A stretch of DNA of 64,000 nucleotides, from NCBI RefSeq assembly GCF_040412425.1, contig NC_089753.1, forward strand, positions 36,878,413 through 36,942,412, given 5' to 3'. Shown here piece by piece: positions 1 to 14,400 of the stretch (position 1 is its first letter; each line of letters opens with the position of its first letter). The notes below the pieces were generated by a model that was given only the letters and a program-made list of their open reading frames with translations, was not told where the DNA came from and made no database searches. This DNA comes from Macrobrachium rosenbergii (taxonomy: Eukaryota; Arthropoda; Malacostraca; Decapoda; Palaemonidae). The translations under genes and the position numbers were made by a program.

Positions 1-1794
1 TTTGACCTCATTCCTTCACTGATGAAGAAAGGACTAATTACAAGAATTGGATGCTCCGATGGTGTATAATATTCATGGAAACAATGACTGTTGACACCAG
101 GCAACAAGTTGGAGCTTGCCCCATCCCATCTTGCTCAAGACCCAACTAGCTGGTAAGTTTCACTAACTGAAACTCAAGCTAAATTTCAGTACAATTCAGA
201 GTTCCCATATATTTGACATCTATCCACCCAAGTACTGACAATATTTGTGTCACTTTGATGCCATGGTGTCTAACCACTAAGGGTCAAAACAAAACATACA
301 TTATCCAATAGTTGAACTAGACCAAGTGTCACAGAAAATTTTGAGCACTGATGACATACTAAAAATGACATACATGCCAGACAAAAGAAATGACAAGAAG
401 AGAAACAACACATGCAAAAATGTGGAATACAGGTAAATGCAATGAATGAAGAATACAGTAATGCAAAGTGTCATTAATTGACTGGAGACAAAAAGCTGGC
501 TACAGAAGATGAAGCAACTTCACTCTCCTGGAATTGCAGTGCTTTACTTTTCCAATACTTAAGATTGTCCTTGGAAATACTTTTGTAACAAAAACTGGAA
601 AAAGGCAATGGTTTTTGTTTCAACAAAAAAATTTCCTTTAAATTTCTAATTATGTACAATCCAACTCTTAGACAGATTTGCTATGAACTATGAAACTACT
701 GGAAAACATGCATTAATACAGAACTATTCATTAAAAATACTGTAATAGGCTTAGAACTTTGATTTTCATGCACTGCAATTTCACAAGTGCCATTAACAGT
801 ATGCAGGAATAATCCTTTAGCTATAAAAGATATTCAGTTATTATACAGCTGACTGCATTAATACCTGGAACACTATGGTGCTTGTCAGGAAGTATTCAGA
901 TACTGACCATTACAGAAAGTTACTGGGAATCCCACATACCTCTCCGCACTGATCACAAATGAATTTACTCTACCAGATCTTTTAGGGACATCTTAATTTA
1001 TCTTTTTGTTTGTTATACATTAACGTTACCAATTATGACTATCATTTCACCACTATCAAAAATTTTTAAACAAAAATGAAAATATCCTCAGCTTAAGAAA
1101 GTGGATTATTTTATATCTTTAATTAATAGAAATTTGCCATAATCCTATGAAATCTGACATTAACAGACTTTTGATGTTTAAGTAATTATTGACACCTTTT
1201 TAAAGGTTTATATTTTAAGAGTACAGTAGCTTCTGTCAACAAACTATATCATTGCAAGTATACTTATGAATAGGCAACCCACTATTGTACCAGGTATAAT
1301 TGCAAACATTCTTTGATTAGTTACAGGCACAAGGTGTTTGTTATTACAAACTCATTAACCATTACTAACCTTAATTTGTGCAAACACATCCAGATGCACC
1401 AACCTTAAAGTGGAAAGAAAAACCCCAGTACACATCTACCTGCCACTCCATCAGACTGAAACTTCTCTCATTCATCTGCATACCTTACGGGCACACAGAC
1501 ATGCTGCTGCTCTTCCAAGGACCACCAAGCATTTTTTTTTTTTTTTTTGTGCGCAGTGCCATTCACCAATTATTCGTTGTTCATTTGTTTTCAGTCATTC
1601 TCTATGATTTTCAGAGAACCTCTTTTGTTACTTGTATTAGGCTACTTCAGTTTTAAATGCTTTTCCAGTAATGTTCAGGCTTTACCTTTGATTTTTAATA
1701 AATTAAGATTTTTTCAGAAAATTTTAGTAATTTTCCAGCTCACTTGATTCTAGTGTGTCTGCTAATTATCAGACCCCTTGCTTCAGTCAGTGTA
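1..1794. other. no gene recognised
   Basis: AT-rich sequence with short open frames only, none resembling a known family. A run of 18 T lies near 1531-1548. It sits downstream of the P450 reductase gene (minus strand) and may be intergenic. Confidence 0.5.
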
Positions 1795-2200
1795 ATGGCC
1801 CCACCATCTTCAACAGGATTCTTTCCATTGCCACCTGGGTACATCATCTGGGCCTGCCTGTTCGCTGCTACCTGGACGATTGATTGGTTCTGGTAGGTCA
1901 TCAGAATCTTCTGGAGGGGATCACTCTGGTGTCTCCAGACCCTAACACCATGATGTTCTCAAGCTGGGACCTGTCAATGTAGCAATTCAGTATTTCGCAC
2001 AAACAAGAAGCGTCTACCCCACAGTGCTTGATGACAGTATTCTCTTGGGTTATTTTTACATTGCAAATCAAGTACATGATGGAATACCCATTTCCTAAAG
2101 GATTACTGCCAACTCTTGTGCACCTTCTGGAACTGGAATTAATGGAACTACATCTTCTTTTCTCTTCAAGGGCTTGTCTGCTTCATCCTCTCACCTAAAC
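1795..2200 (+). pseudogene. decayed reverse transcriptase fragment, DIRS-like
   Basis: In one frame (about 1837-1900) the translation reads HHLGLPVRCYLDD, then a stop, then LVL. This resembles the catalytic YLDDWL block of DIRS-type retrotransposon reverse transcriptases, with the usual Trp codon TGG read here as TGA. Downstream the similarity shifts frame and fades. The YLDD core is seen directly; the DIRS assignment is from memory of the family. It is broken and cannot encode an enzyme. A Ty3-like origin is the main alternative. Confidence 0.45.
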
Positions 2201-2399
2201 TGCAACTGATACTATTTATGATTAATGGATATATAAATCAACTATATTTTTACAGCCAGTTAATCATATGTCCACCCCACGGAATCATATGCCCACCCCA
2301 TTGCCTGATGGAGTTGGCTGGTTCATGCATACTGAAGCCTCCCTTTCCATTTCTCAAATTGGTGAATTGGCATGCATTTTGCACAAATTAAGGTTATGA

Positions 2400-5342
2400 T
2401 CAATGGATTTGTATAAAAACGTTTTACCATAAAAAAAAATTGTATTTACATGTACTCAATACAACCTTCACAAAGTTGCATAATGTATACAAAAGACTAA
2501 TCAATCTACATGTCAAATCTACACAAAATCTATTTACAGTACGGTAGTACAAGATATAAATTTAATAGACAAACTATTACAGTATTAGTTTTTGCATAAG
2601 TTTAGCCACATATCACAAGTACATTACAGTATAAAAAAAAAATCACTTTCAATCAGTGCTGAAAATAATAAAAACAAAGCCTCTGATTTTAATATCTCAC
2701 TACCACAAAAGTTGCATATAAAATTTTATTTTACAGACTAAAGAAATTGGAATTAAAACCTTTTTTACATTAACCAACATCAAATATCAGTAAAGCAGGC
2801 AGTGAAAACTGCACTTATTACCAAATATAAAACAAATTACTAGCACCTTTCTCATAATCCTGAACCTTCTGGTTTTTAGAGGTATGTGCATTTACATTAT
2901 ACCTATTTATAATTAATAAATATCTTTAATACCATAATTTATCATTTATTTATATATATAAACAGTTCTACTGTTATTAAAATATAATAGTAACATGTCT
3001 ACCATACTGTTCACAATGCAAAATTTACAATGATTAAAATCAGTCATAAATTGGAAAAAAAGATTCACATACAACACTTTTCCAAACCCAAGTCAGACAG
3101 CAACTATTACAAAGGCAAAAGGCCAATTGCAGATTTAAGGTTCACAGATGATCATTTCCAGACAATTTCATGTCATGGCCATTGAAAAAAAAAAATCATG
3201 TCATGGCCATTGAAAAAAGAAATCAATGGTTCTCCAGATTTTTCAGTCAACTGCTGTGAAAAAGTTTATTAAAAGAATTGCTTATAATCACTTCTTGAAA
3301 CAGTAAAGTGCTTTGCCAGTCGCAATAAACACATTTAATGCAAATTGCATCTCATAAAAATTACAGCAATTCCACTGTTGTTCAAAAACCTACTCGACCT
3401 TCAAGCTAAAAACTAAGCATTTGCCAAACTGATAGTAAGGACTGTAGTTTATTAAAACATAATGATCATAAAAACAAGCTAAATCTCTATACCATTTATG
3501 AAATAATGAGTGTGTGATCATTAATATCAAGTGCTTTTACACAGTATGCTCAGAAGTCAAACTGTAATACAAATACTAGATAGTAGCATATAATTTTACC
3601 TGATAATTTTGTACATTTATCACTTATTGAGACTCACAAAACCTTGTGCAGTTTCAAGAAGAGTTACATAACCCCCAGTTTCAAGAATCACATAACCCCC
3701 TAACATAAAATCATACAACTGACTGCTGGAAATTACTATGCTTACAAAACCTGGAAACCTAACAAGTATGGTAACCAGAAGCTTAACCAGTATGTTCTCA
3801 TGTAGCTTGTAAGCTCCCAGATGGGCAAAATTGAATATTTTATGGCACCATTATTTAGTAGAGTACATACACCATTTGTAGGAATTACAAAATTTTGAAT
3901 TAAATATTTGTGCTGCCCCTTTTTGTACAATATTTGAGCCTGAAAATTATAAGATAAAGTGGAATGACTAAATGTGGAATAAATTTTGATCACCCATTGC
4001 TATAATGCAACTTCCTAAAATATTTCTATAGGTACAGTGATTAAAACATGCCTGTAATAAATGATGCTACTTCCGCAACACTTGACCTCACAAAAATATC
4101 TTGCAATATAAGTGGATTAAATCATTCAGCTAAACCCAAAGCAAAAAGCAAACTATCTGTATTATAATTTTCATACAATTTATCTTTAACATTAATAAAG
4201 CCTAATAGTTGACTTGCTTCTTTATTGCTAAACACTAATTTTTCATTGCCACCTAAACCTAATGAACATAAAATACAATGCAGTGATAACATTAATATTA
4301 TTTGTGCCTTTTATCAAGTGTAATAGTTAAAAGTTAGCATTACTGCAACTAATGATAGTTCAGTGATATTTCAAAGCTCAGTTTGTCTCACTTAATAAAA
4401 GTATGCAGAAAGCTATTTATCTAGTGAATTGTTTTATTGCTTTACTAAAATATATTAGCTGCAACAATTGTCAAAAAAATGTAAATGCTAAATACAATTA
4501 CCTTTAAAAATGGAAGACAACGTTTAATCTTGTAGAGCAAATAAAAGTCATAAATGCCACCAAGATTTCAGTTACAAGTATGAAAGAAGGAAAAGATCTA
4601 CAACTTTAGCAATCTTGCCTAAGTTGTAGACAGTGTACACTAGTCATCATTTCTCTTCATATGCAAATTTCTCTTAAGACTTCATGTTATAATAAATCTC
4701 TGTAATTAGCACAAAAATAGATAAAATCCATACATAACTCTAAAAACAAAGCATGTACAAAAAGTGTATTAAATGATTAAACATCATAGCTAGAAACTAA
4801 AATTACCTCTACAATTGAAAAAATTAATGCATTTTAAAATAATTTCATTTAATAATTAAATTCATACTATGAAACAAAACTAAAAATTTGTTTACAGGAA
4901 CTAAATATTTACCTAAATGCTGCATTGATTTAAAAGTGCAAATTAAAAAGCAGAACACTTAAAAATCTTTAGGATATATGAAATATAAGCCACATCTTAC
5001 TAGGATAACATAAAATATAAAAAGATCCACTAAAAGAACAGTGAATTGTGTGTGCTCAATTATTCATAACTTAAAATATCTAAAAATAAAAAATTTTAAA
5101 ACTATCATAAATATTTAGGAATCTAAATATAAAACCACTATACGTACATAAAAAGCATACTTAAAAATCCTATTGACCAGACAGATGAACCAAAAAAATT
5201 GTTTTTATGTTCCATTCTATCTTACGACATTACTCGGATGCTTTAAAATTTGTTTACATTAATACATTTATCTAAAACAAAATTTGAATATCCACATTAA
5301 AAATTACTTCAATATGTACAAGCACTGCTTATTTACAGCACA
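2400..5342 (-). other. probable long 3' UTR of the P450 reductase gene
   Basis: Very AT-rich tract immediately after the reductase stop codon on the minus strand, without recognisable repeats apart from a 31-bp duplication near 3171. Canonical AATAAA signals on the minus strand (TTTATT on plus) occur at 4433-4438, 4221-4226, 3448-3453 and 2725-2730, so several polyadenylation sites are possible. Which is used cannot be read from the sequence. No other gene was recognised here. Confidence 0.35.
3171..3232. repeat. two-copy tandem duplication, about 31 bp
   Basis: The unit containing TCATGTCATGGCCATTGAAA followed by an A-run appears twice back to back, differing mainly in A-run length. Confidence 0.8.
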
Positions 5343-5487
5343 CTAACTCCATACGTCTGAAGAGTAACGCTTTTGCGTGATCAGCTTCTTCACAAAAAGT
5401 TCAGCTTGGGGTTGATCCATCTTCCCCTCGTTCTGACATATTTTGACAATAAGTGCATTCACATCTCGAGCCATGCTCTTGGCATCA
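5343..5487 (-). CDS. P450 reductase coding exon 13 (C-terminus)
   Basis: Acceptor follows a long T-run and CAG. Completes [11 protein letters not shown] and ends RYSSDVWS with TAG. The terminal DVWS is nearly invariant in the family. Confidence 0.96.
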
Positions 5488-8400
5488 CTGAAAAAAAAAA
5501 GGACAAATGACGTATAACTTTAACTATACTTGAAGGTACTGAAATTCTACTAAATTACCTTTATTATGGCATAGGCAGAACTTACAGGCTTTACATATCA
5601 AAGTTCCACAAGCTAGTATTCAGGGACTTTTGCTTCCTGTGTTTATCAACAAAGGGACTTTTTATCTGAAAAATAGTTACAAACTGTATTCAGATAAAAA
5701 ATAAAGTGACTGTCAGTCTTTCATAAATATTTATCTGGAGTACAAAAATTTTGCAACTTTACCTAGGTACTTAACTACTGATTAGCTGGTATTGTACTAT
5801 GCCACTTACAATTCACTGTGCACTGGAATTGTATACATACTAATTAAGAATACTGAACACTACTACATGCTTACTCTAGTATTACTATTAATTATTACTA
5901 TTATTATTATTATTTAATAATAATAACAATAATAATAATTATAATAAAAGGAATGACAGTATGTATGCCATTAAGCTTATGCTGTGCCTTCTCAGCTTGG
6001 CATAAAGTTTCTTTAATTCAGCAAGTAACTCATGAAGCAGCTGGCTGAAGTTCATTTATTATCCCGACATTTCAGTAGTCCATGCTATCATTTACTCAGT
6101 CCAGCCCGAGAAGAACCCTAAAAGAGTTCAGAGGTCTGGTTAAACAAATCATTTATAACGAATGGCATCGGGGGTACATACATGGTATGTTTATTCCCAA
6201 AAATGAGTTTACAACGAGGTGAGAATACCATTCACTATTTGTAAATAATAGCATGGACTACCAAACCATTGGGATAATAAATTGACTTCGGTCAGCTAAT
6301 TTATGATATACCTGCTGCAACAAAGAAGACTGTACTCACAGTTGAGAATGTGCAGTATAAGCTCTACGCCATGAAAACTCTGCTATTCTTTTCAACAAAG
6401 TATATCTCAAAGAGGTCTTCCCCACGATATCATTATTACTATTAGTAATATTATTATTATTATTATTAATTATGAAATCTGACCTAACACCTGAACTATG
6501 ACTTAATTCTCATAGGGTTAACTTAAGGAAGTTTTTGTTTTTGGGCAGTTAATATATGGAAAATAAAATTTCACTAATGTTAGTTTATACATCTTTACAT
6601 CAGTCAGCAAATATATATTTAAAGCCCATTAAAATAAAAAAAATCACCTAAGAAAATTAAAAGTGTAAAATCACTTAAAAAATAAATTCTGAAATTTATA
6701 GTATCTGACATATTACATCACTTGAAAGCTTAAAAATGTTTAAAATATCTTATTTACATGACGTTTTATACCCAGAGTTCCAGAAACGTATGTAGAATAG
6801 AGTATATAGAATTTAGGCCAAAGGCCAAGCACTGGGACCTATGAGGTCATTCAGCGCTGAAACGGAAACTGACAGCGAAAATTATTGAAAGGCATAATAG
6901 GAGGAAAACTTCCCAGTTGCACTATGAATCAATTTTTAGGAGAGGGTGGAAAGTAAGATGGAAGAAAGAAAATATAAACGGAAGTACAGCACAATGAATG
7001 AAAGAGGTTGCAGTTAGGGGGTGAAGGGATGCTGCAAAGAACCTTAAGTAATGCCTACAGTACACCGCATGAGGTGCCAGCATCATGGCAGTTTACTCAA
7101 AGTTGTGTTTGTGTAGATATTTATTCAAGTGTCATTCATGTTGAATTTGTGACTTCAATATTTATCCCCATGACTACTAGTGCTCTTGCTATATGCACCT
7201 ACAAAAGGAATACAAAAATGTAAAAATTATTCATATCCTCCTAATCTTAAGATTTCCGAGTGACCATTCCAACTTTATCAGTAAGTTTATGCAATAAAAT
7301 GCTAGTTTATTGTGTACAAAAATATATATTAAACAATACAATATATAACAAAAATCATATAAAACTTCTGAATTATACCTTGACCTTTTTGGAGGCACTT
7401 ACTCAGCCTATTCCAGTTCTATTTAGGTATGCACCTAATGCTAGTTTGAGGAATGTCTTGCTAGCTGCTGCTGACAATGAATTCAACCATATACACAGGA
7501 ATAAAAAAAAAAAATAAAGTACTGCATGTGAATGTTCAAGTGGATTTGTCTAATGATGTTACACAGACCTGGTAGATACTTTACTTTCATTTTGCAATCT
7601 CCACATTAATAATCTGTGTTGTGTGTGCAGGGCTCATTAAAGATATGGTAATATATTATTTATGTGGCAAGGCATATGGAAATTTACCATCCAAAACATG
7701 TTGCAAGCTACTTGAGCTTCACTTAACACTGACTGAATCATTGGGTAAATATGGAATGCAGTATACAATTAAACTAATCATATTTTATTGTGGAATACAG
7801 GATGTTTTAACTTCATCAAAATTGGAGTAAACTTATACAATGCCAGAGAAAAAGAGAAGTAAACAGAACGACATTCACGAACGAAACTTCTTACGTAAAC
7901 AGAACGACATTCACGAAACTTCTTACGGAAGTGCAATTTACATGTAATTGACATGTAAACTGAGAATATTCACTGTACATGTAAAAGCAGTGATTTTCAC
8001 AATAGTATTAATGATAGCATATGTGTATGCTGTCATTAATACTTCAGTGAAAATCAGTACTGTAATTTGTATATGTACTCGGTTAATTTGTCAATTACAG
8101 GTGAACTGCACTTCTAGAAGAAGTCTTATGAAAGTGTCTGTTTACTCCCTCTTTCTTTATGTTGTGTGTCTTTATTTAACTGTTTTAATAGACTTGACAT
8201 CTCTTAATACAATGGAAATAATACTGTGTGTATCAGTAAATATAGTACATTACACACTTGCCCAAGACTTCCAATGATACATGATAGTCTATGCTCAAGT
8301 GCTAACACTTGCAAAAGTGTAAGTATTTTGTAAATTGTCGTGTGCCATACCAAATAACAATATCATACTAATATATCTTTAAACAGCCCTGCACACACAA

Positions 8401-11400
8401 CCACATACATTTGGATGAAATTTTTATTTGATTTTTGGTGTGGATACAGTAAACCCCCGTATTTGCGTTCTCATGATTCGCGGACTCGCGCATTCGCAGG
8501 TTTCTCTGTGGAACATATCTAGCCATCATTCGCGGAAAATTCGCCCATTTGCGGTATTCTTCACTGAGAAATATTCACTAATTACTGTATTTTCATATTT
8601 TCATGAATAAATGCATTTTTTGTGATAAAACTATTAAAATACTCAGGTATATGCATTTTTACAGGGTTTTTCTGTGTTTAAACTATCAAAATGGGCAGTT
8701 TTAAGTATTCGCGGATTTTAGCTATTTGCGGGGGGGGTGTGGGACGCATCCCCCGCAAATATGGGGGGTTCACTGTATACCAAAATAAAATACAAAACTG
8801 CAGCTATTTGTTCTGCATAAAATCTGCAGAGAAGCACACAAACAAATGCAGTGCAAAGGTACTTACTTCAATTTTATTATTCCTACTTGTACTGTTGCAC
8901 TCATTACTGAATTTTACAGCTTGCAACTTCATCCACAAACTTACGATGACATCATGCTTCATAACAAGATAAGAGATGACATCATGCTTCATAACAAGAT
9001 AAGAAAAAATGCAATTGATTCACATAAATGCTACAATAGCTGTGGGGAATGTGTAGCCTGTGTTACTGGACTTAGGTCTTCATTACTTGATGAATTTCTT
9101 TACTTACTGGAAGGCCAGTCCTCCAAAACTATCACTCAAGTTGAGGTACTAGTGTATGTGGAAACATAACATATGAAAGGGATGAAAATTGCCTTTTAAC
9201 ATGAAAATCCATAAACAAAATTAAAAGCTACATGTTAATTACAAAAAAAAACACAAGGAATTAATTCTCAACTTACCCACATACATACAAATGACCATTT
9301 TGTTCTCCGATAATTTGCCAAATATCTTGCATATGTTCTTCCATAAGATTTGTTACATACACCTTCTGTGGCTGATCACGACTAAAGGCAACGTGAAGCT
9401 GAAATGAAAAAAAAATTCATGTTACTGGCATAACTGACATTCAGTAAATCAAGAGGAGATTCTTGTAATGCATGTTTAAAACGCTCTAGTAAAATAATAA
9501 CCAGGTACTGGATATAAAAATTTTCTCTGGTACAATACCTCTAATAACCCAGAATCCTTGTAGGAATTTAATTCTTCTTCATATAAGTAGTCAACAGCTT
9601 TGTTGCGGCAGCCAAAGTAGAGAATGGTCCTTCCCACTGGTTTTCCTATGAAAAAATTAAAAAGTTATTTCTTTGCTTAGTTAAGTGTACTGATTGGGTT
9701 TTTAGGATTTCATTTCAAAAAGTTATGAAGAGTTCTTATATATTTGGATTCTATTCATTTGATTAACTTTTTTCAATTTACCAATAGTTAGGCTAGGATT
9801 CTGGGATAGTCTACATGCTGTTTTGCCAATGCTAAGCTATTCAATATGCCCACAACTGCACTTAAGACTACTGCAGCTACCTTGGAACTAAAGTAATACC
9901 TCAAGTTATGGCATTCAGTTTTTGGCATTTTTAAGTTTACAACAATTTTTTTTTTAAACATGAAAAATAAAAACACATACAGTGGCTCATGCATTTTCAT
10001 GTCAGTCAGCAACTAAAGTTTAAACAAAAAAAAAAATACAGAAATCAATTAAAAAAAAGTTCCTATATCACATAAATATGCTAGTTGAAAAGCAGAATAT
10101 GACCTCCTATATCACATAAATATGCTAGTTGAAAAGCAGAATATGACCTATCACAACCAAACATCACGTGGCTGTCATAAAATACGAAAATGGTAAACAA
10201 AGTTTGCCAATCATTCGTGGCAAGGCATAAGTCTTAGCCCATGTCAAAGAGTATGCTCCAGGGATGAAGAAAATCAGAAACAAAAAAAAGAGGCAAGACT
10301 TATAAAAAAAAAAATGAAACAAGACTTACAAAAAATGGAAAGTGTTTTTCTTTGGATTGAACAGTGGGATCAACATATCGCCAAAAGTCTTAATGTCCTT
10401 TATAAGAAAGGACTGTATTTGCAGACCTAAAGTGAATCCTGATAAGAATGACACAGAATTCAAGAACTGTAGTTCTGGATGGTTTAAATGATTCAAAGCC
10501 TTGATGACTTTGAGCACTGAGCTAAAAGTGGATGACTTTGTCTTGTTATTTGAGGAAGAGGAGCAGCCACTGATGAATGAAGAGTTATGAAGGTTTGAGG
10601 AAGAGGAGCAGCCACTGATGAATGAAGAGTTATGAAGGTTCACAAGGAGCGCTGCTGCAAAGAGAGCAGGCACCAGAACCAGCGCCACAACGCTTCACCA
10701 TCAAGATGCAGCAGGCCTTTGTACATACTGACAAAGTCCTTGCAACTTTCAAGATTTATCCTAGTGCTGAACACTAGCCAAGATAATGGGGGCAATGCAT
10801 GGCCAAGCTGTTTGACATGGGTTGATTTCAGATGAAAAGTGGAGCAGCAGAATTCAGGCCGGTCTGTGAAACATATAAATCCAGAGAATAAATGAAGGCT
10901 CTCCTCTTCCTCCACATTCTTCCCCCAACCCATGATTACATCAAAGGTAAATACAGTATGGTACAGTGCTATAATCATATGTAATTTTTAGGTGCCACTT
11001 TTTTCTTGTTCTATATAACAATGTGTAGTTACTAAAAAGACAGTAAGTTTAACTATTGAATAACACTGTACATGTATCAGAGCTGTTAGGGGGTTTAATA
11101 CAAGGGTTTATAGGATGTCTCGGCCATTTTTAAAAGGCTTATTAATATATAAAAACTTTAAATCAACACTAATCAAGTGCAATGATTTCTTTATATGTAT
11201 GGCTTTAAATGAAAATTGATAAATTACACCATATGCTTCATGAAAACAAATAAATACAAACACCAGTTACTGAAAATTTCTGAATTTCATTTTTGAATAC
11301 TGGTGTTCTGTGAAAGAAAATCCCATCAGATCAATCCCCGGTATGTCCTAAAACTAAACAGTTCTCTTACAAACCATTATAGTATCATTTATTAGACAAT

Positions 11401-14400
11401 ATAAAAATAAAATGGTCTAGAGCATTTGCTTCAAAAGCTTATGCATACACTTTCAACAATCAGAAATATTCTTACCTTCCTCCTTCTGGAGATTTCTCTC
11501 TTGGATAAAGCCACGGAAAGGAGCAATACCTGTACCTGGTCCTATCATGATAACTGGTGTCTGTGACTTACTTGGTAACCTGTGTAAATGATTTAACAAA
11601 ATTTTCAACAAGGAAACTGTCTTAAATGTTAAAATACATTCTTGTTCCAAATGCAAATCTTTAACTAATTGAAAGCAGTACAGTTCCTATTATCCAGATG
11701 GCCATGGATTTAAGAGGGTGCCAGACAACTTGTATACTTGGATACAATAACTGCAAATAACTTTGTGGCCTTTCAGGAGGAATAAAATATATTACTTCAA
11801 TTTTCATTTAAGAATAAGGAAGAAAATGACAAAATATATGAACATCTCTGCTATTTCCTACAAAACTATGCTGCGATAACTGGGCAAGCAACAAAACAGC
11901 AACCTAATGGAAATGTAACTGCATGATTTAATTCCTGATACCTGATGGCAGTCCACCAGTCACTGTTAACATTACATGTGGTAGCAAAAACGGGTGCTTA
12001 TAAAAGGTCTTAATTTGCCATCAGAAGTCTAATCCAGATCCACTTGTTTTTGTAATAGTTTTGACAGCTACCAGGGCTATCACTGCTCTCATTTCTGTAC
12101 TCTTGCATCTTCTACTGGTGTATCAAGTAAAAATGTTCAAGGGTTTGTCATATAATTAAACTGTATTTTTCCAATTCCTTTACGTACAGCATAGTATTTA
12201 AAGCTTTTTCTTGAATCACAGGACTCTGATTGAAGATTGTGATTCTATGCTGTACATAATAACAGGAAATATACAGTTCTGAAATAAAAGCACCAAAAGG
12301 ACTAATGCAAGCACTAAGTTTTAATGTCATGAGTTGCTGTAAGTTTGAGCCTAACACTTTTTTAATCTGTATTTTCAATCGATATGACCACCCTCCTTGA
12401 TTGTGCATATGAAATAATCCAAAAGAAGCTGGATGAGGCCAAAGTTTAACCACTGAATTATCTTACAGAATACCGTATTAAGCTTTTAAATAGTGGGTCC
12501 AGGAATTTAATTTGTATAACTGGCAACTGGATAAATAGGACTTTACACTACTTAACTTTGTTACTAAAATTTTCTGTGACTAATTAAAACACTCACCTAA
12601 ATTGGGATTTCCGTACAAAAATTGGAACATGGTACTTCAAACCATTGTCGGGTACAAGATTGTGAAGGTATGTAGTACAAACACCATGATTTGTTCTACC
12701 AGTCGGAGTCTCGTATTTTAGCACATTGGCAGTCACATGAATGGTGGTGGGGTACAGCTGCAAAATGAAACTAGTGTTAAAATACAAATAATAAAGATTT
12801 TGCAAACACTAAGCCATTATAACATTTTAGGAAATTTATCAGTCAACAGATACAATTAACTCAAAAATTAAATACGAAGTGTGGACAATTATTTACCTTA
12901 GATGATGATGATATAGAGTAATAACGAGCTTGGAGTCTTGGAAGCAATTCACAAATGTAGTCAAGGGGAGGCTTACAAGATGGCAAATCCTCCAAGACAT
13001 GGATGATATTTCTTACATCGTTGATAATCCACTGCTGATAAGCTGCTTTTCCTGCTTCACTTGTGCCACTCATTAATAGCAGCCTTTCCTTTTCCTATAA
13101 AAATATTTTTATTACATTAGTATGTTCATAGTACTGGATATCCAGTATACAATGTTAATTTTTCAAAATCAACACCTGTAATAAACACTGGTTTGTATGT
13201 ACTAGTACAGTCCAAAGTTCTTTTACAAAAGGAGATCCATAATCAATGACATAGGGTACTTTTCAAAAACTCATACTGTATAAGAATATTTAATGGGGAA
13301 ATGAATTATCTCATGAACTTAAGACAATGGCCAACATGACAATAACATCCTACTGTATTTAAAATACCAATTATAAAGAGGGAAACTTACAGCATTATCT
13401 GTTGTATATTCTGCCAATTCCTTCAATACATGTGTCCTTGGTAATGCTGTAATATCTACGTAGTGGGACAGTGCAGTATGGTAAGTACAGGGACACGGGA
13501 ATGGGTTCTTTTTACTACTATCCTCATCTACATTGGTCAGTGTGATCACTTTACCCCCTTCTTCTCCAGTAAGTTTGATAAGCTGTTCAACAAGGCCAGC
13601 ATCATTGACAGGATAAACAGCAACATGATCACCAGAGTCGTATCTGTAAGATAATAAAAATGTTACTCTAAAGTAATTTATGCTGTCAGATAAAAATGCA
13701 AAATTTTCATTTCTGGATTCAAGTATGAAATGGACTTAATGCTATTTTCACTCCCATTGGAGATGGAGTTCAACCATCCAACAACAACTGCCAGATATAC
13801 TGCTAAATAATGCCAAAAGTGTTAATTTTTTATTGCAGACTGATGACATTGATGGCACTGGAATATCAAAGGGTAATTGCATTATACTATCTTTGATTGT
13901 GTTTAATGTCATATTTCTTATTTCCTGCTTATATCTACTTTTACATGAATTTAGTTAATATTTTTGTTTTGTAAGCAGCAAGACTGTGTAAAGAACATTA
14001 ATAGAATCTATCCCTTGCTTAATACTTTTTCTACTCTGTATTTATTATGCTCCCCAAAAAGTATACCTAAACAAACATACAGCTGGCCCCTGGTATTTAC
14101 TGAGGAGACATTCCTTTAAATTCTAAAATCAAAGAATTATTGGAGGACTAACTAAATCAGTATTTGGCCTCCCTACTACATTTCTTTAATGGTCTATTGG
14201 AATCTCAGCATTCACAGAAACATGTTTCAGTGTTAATTATATGCAGCATTATCTACAGACTTGAATTGGGTCATGATAGTTGGCCATTAAGCAACAATGG
14301 GACAAATGGGTGTGCACAATTCTCAATGGGATAATACCACTTCTACATTAGTTTCTTCATGTATGGACAACTGCCACATTTTAATGTGGGTTTAGTCTGC

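Larger units (their letters stand above)
5488..9276. other. P450 reductase intron 12, repeat-filled
   Basis: Holds AT-trinucleotide arrays (5881-5948, 6432-6472), an inverted-repeat pair (6041-6295), a dispersed repeat (6800-7078), a palindromic MITE (7615-8405), a Tigger-type MITE (8447-8775) and a 30-bp duplication (8945-9004). No coding gene seen. Confidence 0.7.
9646..11475. other. P450 reductase intron 10
   Basis: Contains a perfect 44-bp duplication (10061-10148), a decayed Tigger transposase (10180-10940) and a perfect 45-bp duplication (10551-10640). Remainder is AT-rich without recognisable features. Confidence 0.7.
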
